From Russula earlei (Eukaryota; Basidiomycota; Agaricomycetes; Russulales; Russulaceae): DNA of 64,000 nt. This document shows, piece after piece, positions 10,216 to 22,478 of the stretch (position 1 is the first letter of the stretch; each line of letters opens with the position of its first letter). Made by a program: the position numbers and the translations under genes. Under the pieces are notes generated by a model. The model did no database searches. It was not told the DNA's origin and saw only the letters and a program-made list of their open reading frames with translations. The stretch is from assembly GCA_025769875.1 (NCBI GenBank), contig JAGFNK010000137.1, positions 50,851-114,850 on the forward strand. Reading direction: 5' to 3'.

Positions 10216-11751
10216 GTCTCAGCAATGTCTCTTAGATTTTTTTTCTTTTTCTCAATTTGTATTCCACGGCACATACATAATTATACAGAGGTGGTCACAG
10301 GCATTGTAAGCTACATACTGTGATTAGGCATTTGTTTCTGAGGTTGTCTGCAGGTGCGGTATGGCAGCGATAGGGCATAGTGTGTGGTGGTCGGTTGTGG
10401 TGGTTAGGTGGGGTGTCTCATGTTTCCTGAATTCCTCTCCTTCCTCCTGGGTCCCAGGTTTCCCTCAGTTTAAGGCACGCCTTGGTTTCCTTGAGGAAGT
10501 GTAGCGTGCTCTTTGCCCATTCAGGGTGATTGAAGAGTTGGGCTAGGTTTCATGGGCAGCCTCTTGCAGATAGATGCCTGTGGCACACACACATCTTTGA
10601 AAAGTGGGCAAGACAGGAGCATGTGCTCAACTGTTTGGACAGGTTCCCCACACTGGCACTTGAGCTGTGCAGTTGTGTGTTGTGGGTAGAATCACTGGGT
10701 GTATTCCTCAGTGAATGCGTGACCTGTGATAAGTTGGTAGAAAGTGGCTGTAATTTGTCTCGGGAACTTATCATGTTGACTTGAGACATTGTTCCTGTTA
10801 TGCTCGGAGTGGTTTCCTGTGTCGGTTCGTTTCGGCCTTCTTTGTGCAGTTGCGGTGGGGTGGGGTTTCCTGTCGGGTGGCCTGGTGAGGGCTGTGCGGT
10901 AGGCGAGGGAGGTGCGGGGCAATTTGTGCCAGCTTCTTTCCCATTCTGCTATTGTGTCCTTTTCATGTTTTCTTTTTTGCTCATCTAGGGATAACGGTTC
11001 TGTAATGTGCTCAGTGCGCACTGTACTTGCAGTCTCTGTGGCTATTTGTTTGGCCTTCTGGAAGCCTGTTATTGCGCTGCTCCTGGGAAACCAGAGCAGC
11101 CTTATGTTCGTCTCAGGGTGAGTATGGATGATCTCACCTATTCACTTTAGGTGGCATAGGGCCATTGCTTGTTCATCGTGTGGCTTGTGGTTGATAGCCA
11201 GTTCTGTTGCTGCGCGTGTTGGCAGGCAGAGGTGGGCAAAAGTGGGTGTTGTTGTTGTTTGTGTGTTGAGGTAGTCTGCTAGGGCCTCTAGCCCAGTCCC
11301 TAGGGACCAAATATGAGTGCCTTGGTCCGATACCGTTGTTCCAATGACTTGTTCTTTATGTCCCCGCAAAATCCCTCTTTCGTATAGCACTGCCACTGCC
11401 ACGCCGATTTGCTTGTGGTCTGACCTGTTTCTGTTAGTTTTGATGCCATTGCAGAAGATGATGATGGCGTTTCCTGTACAGCATTGTCCTGTAAGTCTGG
11501 TCAAAGTGTCTTGTGTTTGCTGGGCATCTGGGGGCTGTGGGTGATTTGATTCAATCTTTACCTGTCTGTTCCAGTCTGGGGCGCCTGGTGGGAGTTGGGG
11601 GAAGTCTTCAACATGTGGGCTTTTCAGAGTTGTTCAGTGTGCTAACAACCTTAGGGTGGTCTTCACTTTGGCGCTATTTGGTGTTGGTAGTGGCTCATTG
11701 TGGTTCAGTTGGTTGTGCCAGTCACCTCCTAGTCTTCTCTGAAGTTGACTG

Positions 11752-12580
11752 TGTTACGAACCAAGGCCAGGTCCTGACCGTAGATGGTCCTATTTCACTC
11801 CAAAGAGATCTCTCTCATTACGCATTACCAACTCCCTTCCGTTTTCTGGGCTATCCCTCCTGCAGTGCAAGACATCGCTATTGCAAAGATACTATAACAC
11901 GACCAGACACCCGTTTTCTAATCGGGTAATCATCGCGTGGCAGCCACATGATCACCCAGCCACCAAGAACCCGAAACAGCGGCACAAACTCTTAGAAACC
12001 ATCGCATAACTCATCTGACATCATCAAGGCTCCAATGACATCATGGCTGACTGAGCAACTCCACAGTGACCTCATAGGCTCACTAAGTGCTCCACAGTGA
12101 TATCATAATGATGTCATCGCTCCACAATGATCAGTAATGCGCTCAGTAAGCCTGAAACTTGACACAAGCAAGTTTATGCCTCTGTAGTCCTATTGGAAGG
12201 TACCAAAGAGTCTAGAGGAGTCTCAGTTCTTTGTAATCGACCCTGTACACTGTATATAAGCCCCAATGAAGTATGGCAATCGTCAGACTGTCCATTTGTG
12301 ATACTCTCATCTTCCTGGGTACTCCCCTGCGACTGCTCAGTTTAAAGACTCCCCTCGTCTCCAAGGTACTCCTCTACGACTGCCTTGTTTAAAGCCTCCT
12401 CGCTGCACTGGCTTCTAACCTTCGCCTTTGCCTCCAGTTACACGTACCAGTCCCCATCTGGTACATCTTAGTCATTTGGCTCGTCCTCTTGTTCAACGCT
12501 GCCTACGCCGCATACCATCTGTTCCGACCCTTGCCCACCTGCTCCTGAGTCCTCGCGGATCAGCAGTACGTGTCTTGACA
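11752..12580 (+). mobile_element. solo LTR of gypsy family 1 (829 bp), TSD GACTG
   Basis: It starts TGTTACGAACCAAGG and ends GTGTCTTGACA, flanked by GACTG at 11747-11751 and 12581-12585. It is nearly the same as the 3' LTR at 26363-27191 and has its TATATAAG at 12253-12260. It was left by recombination between the LTRs of a former full element inserted in LINE ORF2. Confidence 0.93.
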
Positions 12581-12709
12581 GACTGTGCCTTGTGGTGTGA
12601 TGTAGCCTTACTGCTGCATTGTTTGTTAGTTTGCCTAGTCATATCTTCATTGGGAGGATGGTCAGCAAGTGGTGGAGGGGCTCCCTTGGGGTCATGCGGA
12701 AGACTCCTG

Positions 12710-13297
12710 TGTTAAGGCTCCAAAGTGCCCTAAATAAGATCAATGGTCGCGTCTATAAACGCGTCCTACCAATGCAGATATGCTTGAGTCAAGCAAGCAA
12801 TACTCGTGGAGGGGAAGGAGTGTTAGATCCTTCTAGAGTATGACAACAAGATGAGAGGGGCTCTGCAGATGGGGTAGGAGTCAACTGTTTGGGATTGGCA
12901 AACTAAGTCGAGCTTAAGGCTCAACTGTTTCTACTGGGGGCTTTATATAGCCCTACAGGGATAAGGTTTGTGCTACTGTAGTACTGGTTGGTGCTATAGA
13001 AGCAAAAGGCGGCTCATAGAAGCGAGGTTGCTTCTATGTAAACAATCTTGGTGCTGGAAGCATTAAGTGCTTCCCCAATCAAGGAATCAACATATGTGGC
13101 GGTACAGGAACATCTGGGACAGAAGCAATGCTATTCATTGCTTCTTCAGTACATCTTCTGAAAGATACGATCAACGCGCTCCGAATGTGATATCAACGAA
13201 CATAAACGGTCAAGATCTGACGCACGCATAATGCAAACAGTGCAGTCCATAGTTCAGGTGTTCTGGCATCTTCCGGACCCCAAACCACTCGGTAACA
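12710..13297. mobile_element. solo LTR of another family (588 bp), TSD TCCTG
   Basis: Plus-strand ends are TGTTAAGGCTCC and ACTCGGTAACA, flanked by TCCTG at 12705-12709 and 13298-13302. Removing it rejoins the LINE reverse-transcriptase tail (KVVKVIAG) to GVFRMTPREPLHHLL in a continuous reading. A TATATA-type sequence near 12942 is nearly palindromic, so orientation is not certain. The last 34 or so residues of the long frame ending at 13193 are LTR, not LINE protein. Confidence 0.88.
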
Positions 13298-14818
13298 TCC
13301 TGCAATTACCTTGACCACTTTGTTCTGGACAACTTGTAACTTCTTGACCAGCTTGATTTGTTTGCCTGTGTACCACAGTTGGTGGCCATAAGTCAGCATG
13401 GGGAGGCAGATCGCTAGGTATACCTGTCTCCACTTCACTTGCTCCAGTCCCCAGACCAAGTTGCCTAGTATCTGGAGGGCTCTAAGGAAAGCTCTCGCTC
13501 TGTTACACATGTAGTCAATGTGTTGTGTCCAGGAGAGGCAGGCATCGAAGAAAAAACCCAGGTATCTGATCGTGTCAGTCATTGCTACACGATAATAGGT
13601 GTTGTGGGATGAGAGTGGTAGGTGTATATGGCAGGGCAGGACTGCTTTCTCCCTCTGCTTTCTGAAGAAGGTTACCTCAGTTTTCTCCAGTTCAATGTTG
13701 AGTCCTGCTTTAGCTAGCCAGTTAGCACATTCCGTGTAGCCCATCCAGAGTGTTGACTCCACTGCCACCCACTCTTGGCCACAGGCGAAGATAGCTCCAT
13801 CATCAATGTACATGGCTAGCATGGCTTGTTTCCACTCTTTCACCTTGTGCAGCATGGGGGAAGTGTACAGAATGGATAGTACTGGTGAGACTGGGGATCC
13901 TTGGGGTGTGCCGGCATCCAGGTCGAAGGGGTCTGAGGCACATCCATTGAATTGTAGTCAAACCTTCCTGTCAGTCAGGAAAGAGTGGCACCAGCTCACT
14001 ATCTCCGGAGCAAAACCTAGGTTCCGAATTACCTGGGTAAGTCTTTGGTGGTTGATGTTGTTGAAGAAGCCTTGGATGTCGAAGAGTAGGAGACCGCAAT
14101 GGAGGCCCGCTTGGTGCATGGCCTGTATGTCATGAAGGAGCGTGAGCCCTGCGTCAACTGTTGATGATGTGTTTCACCCACCATACTGGGTTGTGGGGAC
14201 GAGATCGTGTCTGTCCATGTTCTGGTAGATGAGTCTAGCCACTATTTTTTCCAAGAGCTTACCCATGCACTCCAGTAACGCTATCGGCCGGAAGTTTTTG
14301 GCTAGCGTAAAGTTCGCTCTGTTTGGTTTGGGTATGACGCATACTATGTTTGGGTGATGTCCGGCTTTGAGCCAATTCTCAAGGAGCCAAAGGAGTCTGT
14401 CTGGGTTCACCTCCCAGGCCCATTTTATGATGGTCCAGGAGTGGCCAGAGGGACCTGGTGCGGAACGCCCTGAAACCTTCTGTAGGAGGTCACTTACTAG
14501 TTCTTTGTGGACCCTTGGAAGTGTGCATTGTGGAATAGGGGCTGGGTCATCGGGTTGATGTGTTTCCACTTCTTGTCTCTCTGTGACAAAAAAGCGCTGT
14601 GAAAGCATTTTAGCCATTTCTTCGTGTGAGTTGGAGAAACCTTCTGATCCCCTTAGGGGGGGACTTGCATGGTTTTGCATCCGTGCCTCCAAGTTGCGAC
14701 TTCCCAGAGCTGGGACATGTCAATGTAGTTGTTGGCCCATTGGCATTTCACCTCTTGAATGGTGGATTTTAGCCATTTTTGCACTCTCTTCTTTTCATCC
14801 CGATCTGGGGCCTCTTTG

Positions 14819-15648
14819 TGTTATGAACCAAGGCCAGGTACTGGCCATATATTGTCCTATTCCACTCAAGAGAGACCTCTCTCACCTTGCATTACCAACT
14901 CCCTTCCATTTCTTGGGCTATCCCTCCTGTGGTGCAAGATATCACTATTGCAAAGGCACCATAACACGACCAGACACCCATTTCCTAATCGGGTAATCAT
15001 CGCGTGGCAGCCACATGGTCACCCAGCCACCAAGAACCCGAAACAGCGGCACAAACTCTTAGTCACTGTTGCATAACTCATCTGATGTCATCAAGGCTCC
15101 AATGACATCATGGCTGACTGAGCAACTCCACAAGTGACCTCATAGGCTCACTAAGCGCTCCACAGTGATATCATAATGATGTCATCGCTCCACAATGATC
15201 AGTAATGCACTCAATAAGCCTGAAACTTGACACAAGCGAGTTTATGCCTCTGTGGTCCTATTGGATGGTACCAAAGGGTCTAGAATAGTTCCAGTTCTTT
15301 GTAATCGACCCTGTACACTGTATATAAGCCCCAATGAAGCATGGCAGTCATCAGACTGTCCATTTGTGATACTCTCATCTTCCTGGGTGCTCCCCCATGA
15401 CCACTCAGTTTAAAGATTCCCCTCACCTCCAAGGTACTCTTCAATGACCGCCTTGTTTAAAGCCCTCTCGCTGCACTGGCCTCCTGACTTCACCTCTGCC
15501 TCCTGTTACACATACCAGTCCCTATCTGGTATCTTCTAGTTATTTGGCTCGTCCTCTTGCTCAATGCCACCTATGCTGCGTACTGTCTGTTCTGACCCTT
15601 GCCCACCTGCTCCTGAGTCCTTAGTGATCAGCAGTATATGTCTTGACA
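14819..15648 (+). mobile_element. solo LTR of gypsy family 1 (830 bp), TSD CTTTG
   Basis: It starts TGTTATGAACCAAGG and ends ATGTCTTGACA, flanked by CTTTG at 14814-14818 and 15649-15653. TATATAAG is at 15321-15328. It sits in LINE ORF2 between the endonuclease and reverse-transcriptase domains. It differs from the copy at 11752 mainly by transitions. Confidence 0.93.
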
Positions 15649-16679
15649 CTTTGAGGGTTTGCACATCCCTTTTGCATTCCATGTTCCACCAGGGTGTGGC
15701 ACATCAGCTCCATGGGTGTCTGGTTTTGAAGGAAGCTTCATTTGTCTTTTAAATGTCAGTCATATATCTGTTTACCTCCTCATCCATATCCTCTTTTGTT
15801 GGGCATGGGGGTTGGGTCCAGTTTTCGCAGTTTGCTTTGAAGGATTTGGTCCATGTATCTTTCTGCTCTGTGTCCACTAAGTACCCTGGGTCAGGAGAGT
15901 TCGTTCTGGCATTTGTGACAGGTGTGAGGGGGTTCCCTATGAGTCAGAGCATGGTGTGGTCCGAGCCAAGGGAGCCAGGCCAGTCTATGCTCAGTCCGAT
16001 GAAAGTGGCATGCCTTACCACTGCAGCATTGAACCACACCAGGTCTATTGTTGAATCTCTTCCATGGGCAGGGCCTTTGTGTGCTGTCTCACCAGGTGTG
16101 TTGGCTAGGCTAAGGAGGTTAGTTGCAGCCCAGTCTTCTACTTGGTTGGCCCAGGGTGACTTGGGGTTTCCTGGCGGTGACCAGGTTGGGGAGTGGGTAT
16201 TGAAGTCCTCTATTACCAGTGTTGGGGTGTTGGGATTGATTTCTATTGAGGTGAGTGCTGCTAGGGTGGTAGCGTCTCTGATGTTGTGGTAGAAATTAAT
16301 TACTCACCATGTTTCGTTGTCAAGTATTATGTCCATTGCTTGCACACATAGGTGTCTGCAGATGTCCTGTCTCATTATGGCCATGCAGCTGGGAGCTATC
16401 TTGCTGTCCAGCTGTGGCTTTTGTGCGTACGACATTACCTTAGGTTTCTGTCCATCATTGAGCCCTGGGTAGAGGATTTCCCAGGCTGGTGAGGCCACCC
16501 CACCCTGTACGTCAATTCCATCTCGGGCATTGTCCTTCCGGGCTGTGCCAATCTTGTCAAACCAGGGTTCCTGTATGAAGATAAGGTCAGTTTCATTGGC
16601 ACTGTTCAGTAGAGCATGTGTCATAGCATTGCGTTTGCACATGTTCACCAACGCTATATGCAGTTTCAGTTGTGCCGTC

Positions 16680-18438
16680 ATAAGGGGGGGTTAGGCTGGG
16701 CAGCGCTACCTTGTTGGCGCATGAGGGTTTGTTTGGTGACTGTTGGGCTTGGGTTCTCCCATCCATGTGTTGTGGGGTGCCTTGAGGGGTTCACCAGTCC
16801 CGGTGTGTGATGTGAAGGGCCCACTTTGGGCGGGCTGAACTGGATGGTCTTCCTTTTGGGTGTGGTCTGTGGTGAAGTTACTCTGGTGGGGAGGTTTGGT
16901 TGGGGCTGGAGAGGAAAGACTGGTGTTGGGTCGGGGTTGAAGATACTGATATGCTCCTGGTCTGGGGCAGTGTCCATGTCGTCCAAGTAATCGTTGTTGG
17001 GTAGGCTTTCCACCCATTCGCAGTACTCACCTTCTTCCATCTTGGGGTTGTCCTCCTTGTTCTTACCTTTGTCCTTTGCACGTATTGCTTTCCGTGGGGC
17101 CCTCAGTCTATAGTTATCTCTGGCAGGACATTTGTTGTCTCAGCAGTGGTGACCGCCCATTCAGCAGTTCAGGCATTTGAAATGTGTGCAGTCACAAAGG
17201 CCAGCAGTTGTGTGTTTCCAGGGGCACTTTTGGTCATGCTCCTGTGATAAGTGCGCAGCACCACAGATGTAGCATCTTACTGCATCGTTCCCAAGAGGAC
17301 ACCCCTTTGATTTTTTGGTGTGTCCCAACACGTGGCATCTGGAGCACTGCACTAGTGCAGGTTTGTCAATCCATTTACATATATTCACTTCTTTACCAAA
17401 GAGGGCGGAGCGGCCTTTGAGGAGCCTGCTTGCCACTGAGCCATCCGGGTCAGAGATGGCAAAGGTGAGGGTGGAGTATGGTCTGTTAATTCTCTTGGTT
17501 GGTTTCAACCATCTCGGTTGCATGGAGAAATGGGCTTTCTTGAGTCCTGGTAGGGAGCTTACCTCTGAGAGGAGTTCAGTTGGTCCGAAAATTAAGCCAT
17601 CGTTGTCTTGGACTGGGACACCGTGTGCAAGAAGACAGGTCCAGCCCATGGAGGGGCACAGTTGGCCCACACCCTGGAAGGGCCTGAGGAGGAACAGCTC
17701 ATACAAGATGATATGGTCAAAGGATATGTTCCCTTCAAAAGAGAAAACAAAATTACCTTTGCTGCGTGGGTGCACGCTCCATCTACCGGCCTTAAGGGGG
17801 ATCAGGTTGGCTACCGCTTTGCTCATTTGGAGGCAAACCTCCCTGACTATAGCGTCCGCGACCCTAGCACATATGTACTGTCCCACTTGGGTGTCATTGT
17901 GGCCACCTGATCGCAAGACTGTCACTTCCATGATGGTCTGCGTGCTGTGGAATTTAGGTTTCGGTCCAAGGGCCTTGTTTGTGTCATCTGCCACAGTTGC
18001 TGCTATTGCGGCGTATGATGCTGGGGTGATTATCAACATAGCTGGTGCATTTCCAGTGGCAGGCACTCCTTTCTTTGTGCCTTTGTTTTTCCTCTGGTAG
18101 GAGACCTGCGTGAAGTTTGTTTCTAGCTTGTCTGTGTCGGCAGCTAAGGGGTTGGGGTGGGTGTGGCTGGTGGTAGCTGGCGTTGGATGTGGGAGTGGGG
18201 GCCATGGCCTGGTGTGCACATTAGCAAGTGGAAGATGGTGGGGCTCACCTGATGTCTTGTTTTGAGGCGGGGGCATCGAGAGCCTTTCCAAAGCCTCAAG
18301 ACATGTCGCGAAGGGAGCTATTGCTCTCATGACAGCTTTGGTGATTGCATCAGCGTCTGGGTGGGCAGTGCCTTGTGTTGTGGTCAGTGAAGGGGGGTAG
18401 GTTTTACCTTTGGGGTTTGGCATTGGGGACAGTGCCAT
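16680..18438 (-). pseudogene. LINE ORF1, nucleic-acid-binding protein with CCHC knuckles
   Basis: The first 425 codons are open (17161-18438): a Pro-rich N terminus, a middle domain (VLRSGGHNDTQVGQY, AGRWSVHPRSKGNFVF), and knuckles CSRCHVLGHTKKSKGC, then CYICGAAHLSQEHDQKC, then CTHFKCLNC. A TGA follows at 17158-17160. The same frame continues through a second TGA into DNKCPARDNYRLR and an acidic/Pro tail that ends at 16678, abutting ORF2. Family members read through here, so both stops look like point mutations. Role in the family: binds element RNA in the ribonucleoprotein. The start at 18438 is the first Met of the open frame. Confidence 0.8.
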
Positions 18439-18696
18439 TTGCCTGGGAGTTGGGCAGGGGGTGGTGGGGGAGCGTGTCGCATTATGCCCTCTCAGAGTGT
18501 GGAGAGGAGAGAGCGTATTGGTCGTGTCAAAAGGGGGTATACTCTAGGGCGAGTGGTTGTGACCAGGTGGTGGGATGGATCAGGAGATGGTCCTTTTGCT
18601 GCCTGTTTTGGGCATCATCTGTGGTTGGTCAGTGGTGCTTGGTGCGGAGATGGTAAGCCCCACAGCCTCCATGGACTGTAGGAAATAGGTGGTGTT

Positions 18697-19344
18697 TGTT
18701 ACGAACCAAGGCCAGGTCCTGGCCGTAGATTGTCCTAGTTCACTCAAGAGAGACCCCTCTCACTTTGCATTATCGACTCCCTTCCATTTTCTGGGCTATC
18801 CCTCCTGTGGTACAAGATATCGCTATTGCAAAGACACTATAACACGACAAGGCACCCGTTTCCTAATCGGGTAATCATCGCGTGGCAGCCACATGGCCAC
18901 CCAGCCACCAAGGACCCAAAACAGTGGCACAAACTCTTAGAAACTGTTGCATAAATCATCTGACATCATCAAGGCTCCAATGACATCATGGCTCACTGAG
19001 CGACTCCACGGTGACCTCATAGGCTCACTAAGCACTCCACAGTGACATAATAATGATGTCATCGCTCCACAATGATCAGTAATGCGCTCAGTAAGCCTGA
19101 AACTTGACACAAGCAAGTTTATGCCTCTGTAGTCCTATTGGATGGTACCAAATTAAAGTCCCCTCACTACACTGGCCTCCAGCCTTTGCCTTTGTCTCTT
19201 GCAACACCTACCAGTCCCCATCTGGTACCTCCTCATCGTTTGGCTCGTCCTCTTGTTCAACACCGCCTTTGCCACGTATCATCTGTTCCAACCCTTGCCC
19301 ACCTGCTCCTGAGTCCTTAGTGATCAGCAGTACGTGTCTTGACA
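18697..19344 (+). repeat. 5' LTR of the gypsy element, 181 bp shorter than its partner
   Basis: It begins TGTTACGAACC and ends GTGTCTTGACA. It matches the 3' LTR up to GGTACCAAA, then jumps to TTAAAGTCCCC (junction near 19152), losing the part of the LTR that holds TATATAAG and the likely start site. All other copies in the window keep that part. Confidence 0.93.
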
Positions 19345-19390
19345 TCTGGACAGTCTCTCATCATTCCTGTATTGACCAGCCAACGCTCAA

Positions 19391-20965
19391 GTGTCCACTC
19401 CCAACTCCCCCACTCTTGTCAATACCTCCCTGCATCTCCCTTCTCCTCTCCAGCCCACTCCACGCACCGCCCTTCGTCTTCTCACTGAAGATCTCAATCC
19501 GGTCAACGCATCTTCCCCCCTCAGCATCTTGTACTCTCCAACGGCTCCCCCATCGTCCCCTACTGCTGCCCAGCCTATCCCAGGTGACTTCGTCCCCATC
19601 GGCACTCCCCCTCCAGCACAGAACGAGCAACAGCAAGCAAACCATCCTCCCTTGCCTGAAGGCTTCCTTGACCATCCCCCCTGCACAGCATTTCGCTTCC
19701 ATCCGCACCAGTACTTCGTCCTCCCTTCCACCAATTGTTCCCATGAGCAGTGGCGTCCCCTCCACAACTTGAATCATCAAGACTACTTGGGGCACATCCC
19801 TACCTCAGACCAGTTAGCTCGTCGCGCGTTCACAGACACTTACACCACCGCCTTTCGTGCACGCATCGTCCACACTTTTGCTGTGGAACCATCCGATACT
19901 GCCCTTGCCACCCAGTACAACCTGACCCCTTTCGGCATCTGTTCCAACGTCGGGATCTATGCCCCACATGCTGACTTCCCCCTCGGATGCATCGCATACA
20001 TTTTTAACACCTCTTTGTTTAGGAAATTACTTACCTTGCCTGCTATTTACCGTCCTGCTTACGAGGGCTCGTTTTGCCTATCTATTGTACACGACTTCTT
20101 GGACGGATGCCTCGCCCTTGCTTACAGTTACTTACATTTTGAGGAGAACAGTAACCATGTATCTCTATGTCACTATTCGACTTATACAGTTGACACCATC
20201 CGCTTCAACCCCCAGCTACTTTTCTTGTTTTAACTAAAGTGCCTCGCGAATACGCCTTAGAAGAAGACAAAGAAGAAGACGCTATCACCAGACACATCTT
20301 AAACTTAAATCGGATACACCTCCTACTCCTGACAGAATCACCCTGTGGCCACCAGGCGATTACCACCTCCCAATTCAGTAGTCCTGGCTCCTCGACACAG
20401 AAGATGTGCAACGCCTCAGTGAGCCCCCTCTAGAGAAACAGTTCCCAACGCAAGAGGATTCCTTGTTGAAAGACCATTACCTCCTACTCCCCCTGACGCT
20501 TACCTACCCCTGTTTACCAGTCGTATTCCTACCCCTGTCATACCTTCTCAACCCTTTGCATCGCCATTTGTTGAATCACCTGATAGTATCGACATTAGAA
20601 ATACTGAACTTCACTCCTATCTACCAGAACAATCTTTCTTAGCCCTAAACCTACCTACGCGTTCAAAAAGAGAACTACTTGAATTCAAGAACTATTGCAC
20701 ACAGGCTTGGCATCTTAGAACGACACACTTTGTAGTATATCAACATCCCACCAGAGAGATAAACGACTTTGCTATCTCACCAGCAGAATTCGAAGGATAC
20801 TTGTGGAAAACCCGAGTAGTCTTGACCCAAAGCAGCATCACCGAAGAATACTCCCGAATTCACTTGAGAAAGCACCAAGGAAGACCCAACACTATTCGAC
20901 TGAAACCAGCCTACACCATTGCATATCCTTGGAACAACGGCCATTGGACTATAACTGTTGTTTAG
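19391..20965 (+). pseudogene. extra coding-like segment between 5' LTR and gag, unknown product
   Basis: A 280-codon frame (19391-20233) starts MSTPNSPTLVNTS, with a Pro/Ser-rich leader, then a folded-looking region (TAFRFHPHQYFVLPS, ARRAFTDTYTTAFRAR, LTPFGICSNVGIYAP, FDGCLALAY-like residues reading LDGCLALAYSY). After a TAA, coding-like sequence continues in changing frames: PPGDYHLPIQ and SWLLDTEDVQRL, then SRIPTPVIPSQPFASP to WNNGHWTITVV, ending at 20963-20965 just over the start of the gag frame. I recognise no family. Together it could have been a single protein of about 520 residues upstream of gag. Most gypsy elements have nothing here except a short leader. Confidence 0.5.
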
Positions 20966-22478
20966 ATCTATGAGCACTAGGAGAGACATCACTGACGAAG
21001 AAGAAAATCTAATCCCACTCCTATTTGAAAACCTCAGCTACGACACCCAAGATCACTGTTACCAAGGAAGATTTGCGGGTACACATATTATCAACCACGG
21101 GAATCTTTCTGACACTTGGTTATACGAAGACGACAACGACGAAGTTACCACTGAACAACTTAAAGCAGCAGCCCCAGGAGCAGAGAACGTTCAGGACTTT
21201 AATCCTTATAATTACACAGGCCTCTTCCTAGATAAACCAGTCAAGTGGAGCTGTTCTAGAAAACATTGGGTTTACTATAACAATCGAGAAGTCGATTTTA
21301 CAGCTAGAACAACTCAAGAAGTTACTGCTATCTTAGGAACTGCTCAAGGCACTCAAAGCACTACTCCAGGACCTTCCACCCAGCATAATACCCAACAACC
21401 TACTCCTCATACAACTAGCAACATACCACGAGCAGTCCCTCGAACGCTCACTCCAACTAGAATCCAATTACAAGGTTCAGCCCCACCTATTGTTACAGCT
21501 GCAACAACTCAGAACCCCACCATGTCAAGCAATCCACGCCTCATCGGAACAGCACCAGAACCCTTTGACAGAAAGGCTGATAATGCAGAAGCCTTTTGGG
21601 CAGCCTTGGCCAATTATTATTACATCAATGGCAACTCCTTTACAGATGAAAGCAAGAAGGTCGCCGCTGCACTAACCCACTTTAAAGTAGGAACACCCGC
21701 CGGAGCGTGGGCTAGAGAACAAACCACCAAGGCTATGGCTCGTACAGTAGCAGACTATGGGTCATGGGACGATTTCACAAAAGCTTTTGCCGATCACTTC
21801 ATCCCTGCAGAAGCAGAATTGGCCTCCACTAATACCATGCACACCTATTATCAAGGAAAACTACCATTTAATGAATGGTATCAGAAATGGTTGCACCACG
21901 CATCACGAGCTACCACCGACAAAAGAACAAAGATGTACGCATTTAGGAAGAACATTAACCCGGCTTTACATCAGAAAATATTGGAGATCACACCAACACC
22001 AACTACACTTGCAGCCCTTGTCAAAGCTGCAAGAGAATTCGACAACCTTTTCCACCTATACAACTCCACTGCTTTTCGAGGAGGACGCTCTGTGCATGCC
22101 CGAGGATTAAACACTCAAGGATCAGACAACCCATTGGAAATTAACTTGTACCAAGGAGAACCTAATGAATGACCTTGGGAATCCAGAAGTGAAAGGAAAC
22201 CCCTCACAGATGCAGAGAAAGAATTTCGACGCAAGAACAACCTCTGTTACTATTGCGGAAAGAAGAACCATATGGCAAATCAATGTAGAGCAAAGAAAGC
22301 AGCCCAAGGACGCCAACAACAAGGATCTCGTCCCCAAACAGTCAGAGCTACAACCATCCAAGATGAAAACATCGAACCTGCACAAGAAGAACCCGTTCCT
22401 GTTGCATCACTGACAACTTGGAGAGAAACACTTACAGACTCAATCCTCCGCCCAAGATCTGCTCCTATGGATTTTTAA
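20958..22478 (+). pseudogene. gypsy family 1 Gag with CCHC knuckle, one in-frame TGA
   Basis: The open frame 20958-22172 has an acidic N-terminal part, a Thr/Pro-rich linker and the Gag core (PEPFDRKADNAEAFWAAL, FTKAFADHFIPAEAELAS, LPFNEWYQKW). A TGA at 22170-22172 interrupts it. The same frame then runs on through PWESRSERKPLTDAEKEF and the zinc knuckle CYYCGKKNHMANQC to a stop at 22478. So the knuckle is cut off from Gag by one codon. Confidence 0.88.

Larger units (their letters stand above)
10400..16681 (-). pseudogene. LINE ORF2: endonuclease, reverse transcriptase, RNase H
   Basis: The endonuclease starts near 16681 (IALVNMCKRN, then TDLIFIQEPWFD) and continues to about 15690 (SPTWSPPGNPKS, GSDHTML). 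Reverse transcriptase begins with IPKPNR and NFRPIALLECMGKLLEKIV, and its catalytic block reads AMLAMYIDDGAIF. RNase H begins IIIFCNGIKT, where family members have DG, so a catalytic Asp has become Asn. The C terminus has PPDRKPHP, YQLITGHAFT and the Cys/His motif CQCGEPVQTVEHMLLSCP. In-frame TGA codons occur after NETW (near 16303), after TQYGG (near 14173) and after LTDRKV (near 13957). Each is best explained by CGA to TGA. Three solo LTRs interrupt it. Confidence 0.88.

Noticed and set aside
13193..13297. Residues CYRVVWGPEDARTPELW as a LINE domain
   Set aside because: Removed with the LTR; the LINE continues with GVFRMTPREPLHH.
13193..13855. A single 220-codon reverse-transcriptase ORF
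   Set aside because: Its last residues (after KVIAG) are read from a solo LTR inserted at 12710-13297, not from LINE protein.
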